Source: Muellerivita sp035541195
Lineage (GTDB): Bacteria > Oederibacteriota > Muellerivitia > Muellerivitales > Muellerivitaceae
Assembly (NCBI GenBank): GCA_035541195.1
Contig: DATKNU010000003.1
Coordinates: forward strand, 1-25,820
Direction of reading: 5' to 3'
DNA length: 25,820 nt
The notes under the pieces were generated by a model. It did no database searches. It was not told where the DNA came from and saw only the letters and a program-made list of their open reading frames with translations. A program made the position numbers and the translations under genes. Shown here piece after piece: positions 19,886 to 25,820 of the stretch (position 1 is the stretch's first letter; every line of letters starts with the position of its first letter).

Positions 19886-20566
19886 ATGGGCCTTAAGGCG
19901 CAGGCGCTGGTCAAATCCTTCGGCGAGCCCCCCACGGTGGTGCTCAAGGGCTTGAGCTTCGAGGTGAAGGACGGCGAGTTCGTGGCCATCACGGGCCGCT
20001 CGGGCTCGGGCAAGAGCACCTTGCTTTATTCCCTGAGCCTGTTGGACCGCCTCACCTCCGGCCACTTGCTGTTGGACGGCCGGGACACCACTACGCTCTC
20101 GGCCAAGGAAAAACACCGCTTCCTCAACCTGAAGCTGGGCTTCGTGTTCCAGTTCCATTACCTGCTGCCCGAGCTGACCTGCGAGGAAAACGTGCTTTTC
20201 CCCGCGCGCAAGACCAACCGGCACGAGGCCCTGCGCAAAAGGGCCGTCCACCTGATGGAGCAATTCGAGATCGGCCATATCCGCGGCAAGCTTCCCGGCC
20301 AGATCTCGGGCGGGGAGCGTCAAAGGGCCGCGATCGCCCGGGCCCTCATCATGGAACCCCAATATCTTTTCGCCGACGAGCCCACGGGCAACCTGGACTC
20401 GGTCAGCGGCGAGAAGGTCATGCGCATCTTCGAAGAGACCAACCGCCGAGCCAAGACCACCATCATCATGGTGACCCATGACCTGGGCTACGCCAACCGG
20501 GCCAAACGGCGCATCGGGCTCAAGGACGGCGCCATCGAGTTCGACAAGCGCCGCCCGGGCGGCTGA
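19886..20566 (+). CDS. ABC transporter ATPase, LolD/MacB type (226 aa)
   Basis: Cytoplasmic ATPase pairing with the preceding permease. Walker A GRSGSGKST (37-45), Q-loop Q89 within FVFQFHYLLPELT (the LolD-type pattern), signature SGGERQR (141-147), Walker B LFADEPTGNLD (161-171), switch H198 (VTHD). Length is standard. It starts one base after the permease stop. With 17804 and 18637 it makes a complete tripartite inner-membrane exporter; the cargo is unknown. Lipoprotein (Lol) and macrolide/peptide (Mac) systems share this sequence level. Confidence 0.95.
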   Translation: MGLKAQALVKSFGEPPTVVLKGLSFEVKDGEFVAITGRSGSGKSTLLYSLSLLDRLTSGHLLLDGRDTTTLSAKEKHRFLNLKLGFVFQFHYLLPELTCEENVLFPARKTNRHEALRKRAVHLMEQFEIGHIRGKLPGQISGGERQRAAIARALIMEPQYLFADEPTGNLDSVSGEKVMRIFEETNRRAKTTIIMVTHDLGYANRAKRRIGLKDGAIEFDKRRPGG

Positions 20567-20576
20567 GGGAGGGCCC

Positions 20577-21353
20577 ATGAAAAATTCCTTTTCCTTCGCC
20601 CTGGCGGGCATCGGCCTGGGATTGGGCGCGCCCCTGGGCGCCTTTTTACTGCACCCCCTCTGGGCCACCGGCGTCTGGGAGGGATCCGCGTCCCTGGAAT
20701 GGTCCCGAAACGGTTTTTTCTACGGCTACATGTTGCTGGGCACCTGCGCGGCTTTCGGCGCCTTCGGGTTTTTCCTGGGCCGAAAGACCGACCAGGTCCT
20801 TTCCCGCAACCAGGCCCTGTCCCACGAGGTCCTGACCGATCCCTTGACGGGCCTGGGCAACCACCGCTTCCTGCACGATTACCTGAAGGTCGAATTCCGG
20901 GACCCCGTCAAAAAACCCGGCCCGATGGCCTGCCTCATGATGGACCTGGATTTTTTCAAGCGCGTCAATGACACCCACGGCCATCCCTTCGGGGACCGGG
21001 TGCTGGTGGGCTTCGCCCGGATCGTCAAGCGTTGCCTGCGGCAGGGCGACATCGCCACCCGCTACGGGGGCGAGGAATTCCTTTGCATCCTCCCCAACTG
21101 CGATGAGGCCAATGCCCGCAAGGTGGCCGAGCGCATCCGGGCCGAAACCGAGAAAGAAGTCTTCGTGGACGGCGACCACCGCGCCCGGATCACCGTCAGC
21201 GTGGGGGTGGTGATGGTCCCCAGCCCCCTTCAAATCCCCCACCAGTCCATCATCGACGCCGCAGACCGCAACCTCTATGAGGCCAAAAACCGGGGCCGCA
21301 ACCAGGTGGTCCTGCACACCCTTTCGAGCCTGCCGCCCTTTCCCCCGAAATAA
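20577..21353 (+). CDS. Membrane-bound diguanylate cyclase (258 aa)
   Basis: Makes cyclic di-GMP from two GTP. Two N-terminal membrane helices (about 7-28 and 48-67), a short linker, then a GGDEF domain: LTDPLTGLGNHRFL, MMDLDFFKRVNDTHGHPFGD, active-site RYGGEEF (162-168) and product-inhibition I-site RQGD (155-158), five residues before GGEEF. Both catalytic and inhibitory sites are intact. ATG 20577 with GAGGGAGGGCCC upstream, 10 bases after the ATPase stop; the ORF reaching back to 20478 overlaps that gene and is rejected. Last gene of the hemerythrin operon, linking site F to second-messenger output. Confidence 0.93.
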   Translation: MKNSFSFALAGIGLGLGAPLGAFLLHPLWATGVWEGSASLEWSRNGFFYGYMLLGTCAAFGAFGFFLGRKTDQVLSRNQALSHEVLTDPLTGLGNHRFLHDYLKVEFRDPVKKPGPMACLMMDLDFFKRVNDTHGHPFGDRVLVGFARIVKRCLRQGDIATRYGGEEFLCILPNCDEANARKVAERIRAETEKEVFVDGDHRARITVSVGVVMVPSPLQIPHQSIIDAADRNLYEAKNRGRNQVVLHTLSSLPPFPPK

Positions 21354-21378
21354 GCCATGGGCGGGCATAAAAACCCTC

Positions 21379-21394
21379 CATGACGGGGGTCATA
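21379..21394 (+). promoter_or_regulatory. Site G: Crp/Fnr-type palindrome upstream of the Met-rich protein and cydAB
   Basis: CATGAC-GGGG-GTCATA, one mismatch in the left arm. TAAGGT at 21416-21421 is 29.5 bases from the centre; predicted start near 21428, leader about 46 bases to ATG 21474. No divergent gene. Confidence 0.72.
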
Positions 21395-21473
21395 AAGCCC
21401 TTGCCCCCTTTCCCCTAAGGTGAAGTCGGGCGCTCCTTCGGGAGGATCCGGATTTAATTTCAGGAGGTACTTC

Positions 21474-21878
21474 ATGTTGGTTTTCGTTTTTTTAATCGCC
21501 TTTTCCCTGGCCTTGGCGGTTTTGGCCGCCGGACTTTTCGCTTTGAACTCGGACAAGGGGGTTTGGATCAAGACGGCCGGTTTCATTTTGATCGTCGGGG
21601 GCGCTTTGGACTTGGCTTGCGCCGGGTTCCATGGCTTGAAGTATTATTTTACGGGCGCCTTTGAGGGTTCTTATTCGGGAACCACCTGCTCCATGATGGA
21701 CCAAGGTGGGGTGGACAAGGGCGGGATGATGTCCATGGACGGGGACGGAATGATGGGCAAGCGTTCTAAAAAAGAGATGATGGACAAGAAAAACATGAAA
21801 ATGGGCGACATGGATTCAAAGCAGTCCGCGACAGGGGATTCCACCGCGACCGCCGACCATGAAAGCCACCTTCATTAA
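21474..21878 (+). CDS. Two-helix membrane protein with Met/His-rich tail (134 aa)
   Basis: Two membrane helices (about 1-22 and 31-50), a short loop with FHGLKYYFTGAFEGSYSG, then a hydrophilic tail holding 12 methionines between residues 74 and 113 and ending DHESHLH (three histidines). Met-rich and His-rich segments of this kind are common in periplasmic copper-handling proteins, so copper binding is a reasonable guess, not shown. ATG 21474 with AGGAGG upstream; a GTG at 21420 would lengthen it but overlaps the predicted promoter. It is under site G and immediately upstream of cydAB. Not otherwise recognised. Confidence 0.78.
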   Translation: MLVFVFLIAFSLALAVLAAGLFALNSDKGVWIKTAGFILIVGGALDLACAGFHGLKYYFTGAFEGSYSGTTCSMMDQGGVDKGGMMSMDGDGMMGKRSKKEMMDKKNMKMGDMDSKQSATGDSTATADHESHLH

Positions 21879-21897
21879 TCATTGAAGATTCGTTGGG

Positions 21898-21932
21898 GCC
21901 GGGCCGCCCGGGTGACGGGCAACCCGGCTTTT
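21898..21932 (+). terminator. Possible attenuator or terminator hairpin before cydA
   Basis: GCCGGG (21898-21903) pairs with CCCGGC (21923-21928), and inside it CCCG pairs with CGGG (21907-21910, 21916-21919), followed by TTTTCATT. The bulged stem and short T-run make this weaker than the other terminators; partial read-through into cydAB is likely if it works. Confidence 0.35.
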
Positions 21933-21970
21933 CATTAAAAGCCGTCATCCGCTTTTCCAAGGAGCCTTGA

Positions 21971-23317
21971 ATGGATGTGCTAACCCTTTCCCGGGAGCAG
22001 TTCGGTTTCACCGTCGCCTTTCACTATATTTTCCCGCCTCTGAGCATCGGCTTGGGGCTCATCCTGGTCTTGATGGAAGGCCTTTATTACTTCACCCAAA
22101 AGGCCCTCTACCTGGAAATGGCGAAATTTTGGACCCGCATCTTCGGGCTCATCTTCGCCATCGGGGTGGCCTCCGGCATCGTGATGGAATTCCAGTTCGG
22201 CACCAACTGGGCCGCCTATTCGCGCTTCGTGGGCGACGTGTTCGGCAGCGCCCTGGCCGCCGAGGGCATCTTCGCCTTCTTCCTGGAATCGGGCTTCTTG
22301 GCCCTGCTTCTTTTCGGTTGGGACCGCATCAGCCGGGGCGTGCATTTCTTCGCCACCTTCATGGTGGCCTTGGGCGCCCACTTCAGCGCGGTGTGGATCG
22401 TGGTGGCCAATTCCTGGCAACAGACCCCCTCGGGTTACCACCTGGTGGGCCAGGCCAACGGCACGGTCCGGGCCGAGGTCACGGATTTCTGGCAGGTGAT
22501 TTTCTCGCCCTCCACCCTGGATAGGCTTTGGCACGTCTACATGGGCGCCTGGCAAGCCGGCGCCTTCGCGGTTTTGAGCGTTTCGGCTTATTACCTGCTG
22601 CGAAACAAAAACAAGGCCTTCGCCGAGAGCTCCCTCAAGATCGCCTTGACGGTCGCCGTGATCGCCTCGTCCCTCCAGCTTCTTTCCGGCCACGACAGCG
22701 CGGTGGGCGTGTCCAAAACCCAGCCCGCCAAGCTGGCGGCCTATGAGGGCCATTACGACGCCCTGGGGCCGGCCCCCCTCTACCTTTTGGGCTGGGTGGA
22801 TGAGAAGAACCAGCAGACCCACGGGCTGGCGGTTCCCGGCCTCTTGAGCTGGTTGGTGACCGGCAAAACCGACGGGCCTGTGACGGGCCTAAACGCCTAC
22901 GCGCCGGAAAACCGGCCGCCCGTCAATTTCGTCTTCCAGACCTACCACGCGATGATCGCCATCGGCATGCTTTTAATCCTCATCGCTTGGGCCGGGGTCT
23001 TCTTGCTCTGGCGGGGGACGATTTTCAAAAGCGCCTGGTACCTGAAGATCCTGGTGCCCAGCGTCCTGCTCCCCCAATTCGCCAACCAATTGGGTTGGTT
23101 TTCGGCGGAAGTAGGCCGGCAACCCTACATCGTCTATAACTTAATGAAAACCTCCGACGCCCTGTCCAAGACCGTCCAGGCCTCCGAGGTGCTCACGTCC
23201 CTCATTCTTTTTGGCTGCATCTACCTGCTGCTCTTCGTGCTGTTCATCTACCTGCTCAACGACAAGATCCAAAAAGGGCTCCAGATGGAGACCCCCGAAC
23301 AAGGGAGGCGCGCATGA
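21971..23317 (+). CDS. cydA: Cytochrome bd-type quinol oxidase subunit I
   Basis: Inner-membrane subunit carrying the hemes and quinol site; it oxidises quinol and reduces oxygen with high affinity. Nine helices expected and consistent. H18 (AFHYIFPP) is the heme b595 ligand, E98 and E106 (AAEGIFAFFLESGF) are the conserved proton-path acids, H188 (DRLWHVYMGAW) is a heme b558 ligand, and the Met of YHAMIAIG fits the other. GRQPYIVYNLMKTSDAL is the family's GRQPW region with Tyr. The quinol loop SGHDSAVGVSKTQPAKLAAYEGHYD is of the short (non-E. coli) type. Start ATG 21971 after AAGGAG. Overlaps cydB as ATGA. Confidence 0.96.
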   Translation: MDVLTLSREQFGFTVAFHYIFPPLSIGLGLILVLMEGLYYFTQKALYLEMAKFWTRIFGLIFAIGVASGIVMEFQFGTNWAAYSRFVGDVFGSALAAEGIFAFFLESGFLALLLFGWDRISRGVHFFATFMVALGAHFSAVWIVVANSWQQTPSGYHLVGQANGTVRAEVTDFWQVIFSPSTLDRLWHVYMGAWQAGAFAVLSVSAYYLLRNKNKAFAESSLKIALTVAVIASSLQLLSGHDSAVGVSKTQPAKLAAYEGHYDALGPAPLYLLGWVDEKNQQTHGLAVPGLLSWLVTGKTDGPVTGLNAYAPENRPPVNFVFQTYHAMIAIGMLLILIAWAGVFLLWRGTIFKSAWYLKILVPSVLLPQFANQLGWFSAEVGRQPYIVYNLMKTSDALSKTVQASEVLTSLILFGCIYLLLFVLFIYLLNDKIQKGLQMETPEQGRRA

Positions 23318-24336
23318 ATTTCGATTGGCAAACGCTTTGGTTCATCCTGGTGGGGGTCTTGCTCAGCGGCTACGCCATCCTGGACGGCTTTGACCTGGGG
23401 GTGGGCGCGCTTCATTTGTTCGTGAAGGACGACAAGGACCGGCGCATCTTCCTCAACGCCATCGGCCCCATTTGGGACGGCAATGAGGTTTGGCTGGTCA
23501 CCGGCGGGGGCGCGCTCTTCGCGGCCTTCCCGGAAGTCTACGCCACGGTTTTCTCGGGCTTTTACCTGGCCTTCATGCTGCTCTTGGTGGCCCTCATTTT
23601 CCGGGCCATCGCCATCGAGTTCAGGAGCAAACAGCCCATGGCCTGGTGGCGCCAATTTTGGGACGTGAGCTTCAGCGTCAGCAGCATCGTGTCGAGCCTT
23701 CTGGTGGGCGTGGCGCTGGGCAACATCGCCTGGGGAATCCCCATCGGCCCCGACCATGAGTTCGCGGGGACCTTCCTGGGGCTTTTGACCCCCTATCCCC
23801 TGCTTTTGGGCGTGACCACCCTGGCGCTCTTCATGATGCATGGGTCCATCTATCTGGTGCTTAAGACCGAGGGCGGCCTGCAAAACCGCCTCAAGGGTTG
23901 GGTGCCCAACGCCATGATCTTCTTCATCCTGATGTACGTCTTCACCACCATCGCCACCCTCTTGTTCATCCCCCATATGGTGGACACCATCAAGCGGGTG
24001 CCGGCGCTGGCCTTGGTACCGGTCCTGAGCGTTTTGGCCATCGCCAATATCCCGCGCAACGTCAGCAAGGGCCAGGGTTTGGGCGCCTTCCTGTCCTCCT
24101 GCGCGGCCCTGGTGAGCCTGATGGCGCTCTTCGGCATCGGCATGTACCCCAACTTGGTCTTCTCGAGCCCCTCGCCGGAGAACAGTCTGACCATCTATAA
24201 TTCATGTTCCTCCATCGGGACCTTGAAGATCATGTCGCTTTTCGCGCTCATCGGCATGCCGATGGTGCTTTCCTATACCGCCAGCATCTACTGGGTCTTC
24301 CGGGGCAAGGTGAAGCTGGACCCACACAGCTACTAG
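23314..24336 (+). CDS. cydB: Cytochrome bd-type quinol oxidase subunit II
   Basis: Partner of CydA in the inner membrane; binds no heme itself in known structures. 340 residues, usual for the family. Diagnostic opening LWFILVGVLLSGYAILDGFDLGVGAL and IGPIWDGNEVWLVTGGGALFAAFPEVYA, both highly conserved in CydB, then repeated hydrophobic helices to the end (YTASIYWVFRGKVKL). Its ATG overlaps the cydA stop (23314-23317). No CydX-like small subunit follows; gpsA begins 9 bases later. The short quinol loop in CydA and absence of CydX fit non-enterobacterial bd oxidases. Confidence 0.96.
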   Translation: MNFDWQTLWFILVGVLLSGYAILDGFDLGVGALHLFVKDDKDRRIFLNAIGPIWDGNEVWLVTGGGALFAAFPEVYATVFSGFYLAFMLLLVALIFRAIAIEFRSKQPMAWWRQFWDVSFSVSSIVSSLLVGVALGNIAWGIPIGPDHEFAGTFLGLLTPYPLLLGVTTLALFMMHGSIYLVLKTEGGLQNRLKGWVPNAMIFFILMYVFTTIATLLFIPHMVDTIKRVPALALVPVLSVLAIANIPRNVSKGQGLGAFLSSCAALVSLMALFGIGMYPNLVFSSPSPENSLTIYNSCSSIGTLKIMSLFALIGMPMVLSYTASIYWVFRGKVKLDPHSY

Positions 24337-24344
24337 GAGAAGCC

Positions 24345-25337
24345 ATGAAAACCGCGGTCATCGGTTTGGGGAATATGGGGACCGCCCTGGCCCACCTCTT
24401 GGCCGACAACGGCCATTGGGTGAGGGGATGGGATCCTTTTGCTCAAACGGTGGCGGACATCCAACAAAACCACGTCAATAGCCGTTACCTGCCCGGCGTG
24501 ACCCTGCCGGGCCTGGTCACGGCGGACGGTTCCCTTTCCCATGTTTTGGCCGAAGCCGAATTGGTCTTGTTGGCCGTCCCCTCGCCTTTTCTGCGGGAGA
24601 CGCTTCTAAAATTGAAGGGGCCCCTGCTCCCCCAGGCGGTGGTGGTCGGCACCGCCAAGGGCCTGGATCCCGCCACGGGGCAAAGGCAGAGCCAGGTCTA
24701 CGCGCAGGTCCTTTCCCGGCGGCCCGAAAGCTATGTGGCCCTTTCCGGGCCTTCCATGGCCAACGAATTCGCCCGGCGCAACCCCTGCGCGGTGACCTTG
24801 GCCTCCACCGGGCGCCCGTCGCTCCAACTGGCCGCGGTCGCCCTTCAAAACGATTATTTCCGCGTGGAGTTGGAAGGGGACCTGACGGGGGTGGAATGGG
24901 GCGGAATCCTGAAAAACATTTACGCCATCGGCCTGGGTATTTTGGACGGCCTTCACCCCCTGGCCTCCAACGCCAAGGCCATCTTCACCACCCTGGCGCT
25001 CCGGGAGATGAAGGCCCTGGCCGTTCCTTGGGGCGCTGAGGCGAAAACCTTGGAGGGACTGAGCGGTTTGGGCGATTTGGTCACCACGGGCTTCTCCCCC
25101 GACTCCCACAACCGGCGCCTGGGGGAATGGATGGGGCAGGGCTTGTCCCTTTTGGAGGCCGTGGAAAAGGTCGGCGGGCTGGAACCCGAGGGGGTCCGGG
25201 CGGTTCAACAAGCGCTGATCCTGGCCAAGGCCGGGACCGCGCCCCTGGCCGAGGCCATCTACCGTTTCCTCTTCGACCCCCCCAGCCGCCCGAAATTCCA
25301 ATCCGACATCTGGAAAGTCGCCGCGCCCGGGGCTTAG
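24345..25337 (+). CDS. gpsA: Glycerol-3-phosphate dehydrogenase [NAD(P)+]
   Basis: Reduces dihydroxyacetone phosphate to sn-glycerol 3-phosphate for phospholipid synthesis, in the cytoplasm. N-terminal Rossmann loop GLGNMG (7-12), GPSMANEFA in place of the common GPSFAxE, the catalytic lysine in EWGGILKNIYAIGLGI, and GLSGLGDLVTTGFSPDSHNRRLG, the substrate-domain signature. 330 residues is standard. ATG 24345 with GGAGAAGCC upstream, 8 bases after the cydB stop. The frame can be extended to 24204 inside cydB, which is rejected. Co-transcription with cydAB is likely from spacing alone. Confidence 0.95.
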   Translation: MKTAVIGLGNMGTALAHLLADNGHWVRGWDPFAQTVADIQQNHVNSRYLPGVTLPGLVTADGSLSHVLAEAELVLLAVPSPFLRETLLKLKGPLLPQAVVVGTAKGLDPATGQRQSQVYAQVLSRRPESYVALSGPSMANEFARRNPCAVTLASTGRPSLQLAAVALQNDYFRVELEGDLTGVEWGGILKNIYAIGLGILDGLHPLASNAKAIFTTLALREMKALAVPWGAEAKTLEGLSGLGDLVTTGFSPDSHNRRLGEWMGQGLSLLEAVEKVGGLEPEGVRAVQQALILAKAGTAPLAEAIYRFLFDPPSRPKFQSDIWKVAAPGA

Positions 25338-25370
25338 AGTAAGGACGTCTCGACAATTCCAGGAGGCCCC

Positions 25371-25820
25371 ATGCCGCCCGTCAAACCCCTCGGTGACCCG
25401 TCCCAGGATTTTTTGCGGACCCAGTCCGATCCCCTGCAGGCCTTCTTCCGCCCGAAAAACGTGGCCGTGGTGGGCGCCACCGAAAAAGAAGGCACGGTGG
25501 GCCGCACCCTCTTCAAGAACCTTTTGGCCACGCCCTTCGGCGGGACCGTTTTTCCCGTGAACCCCGGAAGATCCAGCGTCTTGGGGGTCAAGGCCTACCC
25601 CAAGCTTTCCGCCATCCCGGACCCTTTGGACCTGGCGATTTTGGTGACCCCCGCTTCCACCGTGCCGGACCTGGTGGGCGAATGCGTGGCCCTGGGGGTC
25701 AAGGCCGCCATCATCATCTCGGCGGGCTTCAAGGAAGTGGGACCGGCGGGGGCCGAACTGGAAAGGCGGGTCTTGGAAAGGGCCAAGGCGGGCAACCTTC
25801 GCATCATCGGCCCCAATTGC
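25371..25820 (+). CDS. Acyl/acetyl-CoA synthetase (ADP-forming) type protein, CoA-binding N-terminus (cut by window edge)
   Basis: 150 codons visible, open at the right edge. The CoA-binding Rossmann domain is clear: FFRPKNVAVVGATEKEGTVGRTLFKNL, FPVNPGRSSVLGVKAYPKLSAIP, LDLAILVTPASTVPDLVGEC, AAIIISAGFKEVG and the LRIIGPNC motif. This is shared by ADP-forming acetyl-CoA synthetases and by the protein acetyltransferases that fuse this module to a GNAT domain; the cut prevents a choice. Such enzymes interconvert acyl-CoA and acid with ATP formation. AGGAGGCCCC precedes ATG 25371, 33 bases after gpsA. About 20 N-terminal residues precede the domain. Confidence 0.88.
   Translation, partial: MPPVKPLGDPSQDFLRTQSDPLQAFFRPKNVAVVGATEKEGTVGRTLFKNLLATPFGGTVFPVNPGRSSVLGVKAYPKLSAIPDPLDLAILVTPASTVPDLVGECVALGVKAAIIISAGFKEVGPAGAELERRVLERAKAGNLRIIGPNC

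Noticed and set aside
21934..21949. GTCAT just before cydA as a Crp/Fnr half-site
   Set aside because: The other arm (ATTAAA) does not match, so cydA is not given a site of its own.

Overview
The window is GC-rich, gene-dense DNA from a Gram-negative bacterium. It encodes outer-membrane-type barrel proteins with signal peptides, an RND/Mac-Lol-type ABC exporter and a bd quinol oxidase, and most genes have strong AGGAGG-type ribosome sites. I cannot assign a phylum from sequence alone. The lifestyle suggested is facultative or microaerobic. The two edge genes are partial: PEP synthase on the left and an ADP-forming acyl-CoA synthetase-type protein on the right. No gene-free stretch exceeds 300 bases. 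I see no tRNA, rRNA, CRISPR array or insertion sequence.

Layout. 1-3.9 kb: divergent ppsA and a small gene, then two divergent short-chain dehydrogenases and a small membrane protein. 3.8-6.2 kb (minus): an operon of a single-domain response regulator, a Crp/Fnr regulator, a 55-aa protein, a cysteine-less thioredoxin-like protein, a phosphoribosyltransferase-like protein and a 57-aa protein. 6.4-8.2 kb: small redox-type genes (21-aa membrane peptide, thioredoxin, DUF2249-like protein). 8.2-13.9 kb (minus): a RegB-like membrane kinase, a barrel protein, a secreted OB-like protein, a PAS histidine kinase, a receiver protein and an NtrC-type sigma54 activator. 14-17.2 kb (plus): a 34-aa membrane peptide, then YceI, porin and SRPBCC. 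17.3-21.4 kb: hemerythrin, a three-gene ABC exporter and a diguanylate cyclase. 21.4-25.8 kb: a Met-rich membrane protein, cydAB, gpsA and the acyl-CoA synthetase.

The main discovery is a two-tier regulatory network readable in the DNA. Tier 1 is a palindrome, TATGAC-N4-GTCATA, present seven times and only between genes. Measuring 29.5 bases out from each centre, in every direction that faces a gene start, gives a -10-like hexamer; all 12 have A at position 2 and T at position 6, and 18-46 bases later a gene begins. This is the geometry of a class II Crp/Fnr promoter, and a Crp/Fnr protein with an FNR-like recognition helix is encoded in the window. Tier 2 is two near-perfect sigma54 promoters, one before the response regulator-Crp/Fnr operon and one before the YceI operon. 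Each has a copy of a second palindrome (YATGGC-N6-GCCATA) about 80-90 bases upstream, where an enhancer-binding protein should sit. The NtrC-type activator at 8182-9501 is the obvious candidate, although it appears to lack the sensor II segment of its ATPase domain.

Inferred picture: quinone or redox state (RegB-like kinase) and another signal (PAS kinase) feed the sigma54 activator. That activator switches on the Crp/Fnr gene, and Crp/Fnr switches on low-oxygen or redox functions and, through site E, its own upstream kinase operon. The motifs and spacings are seen directly; the assignment of regulators to motifs is inference.
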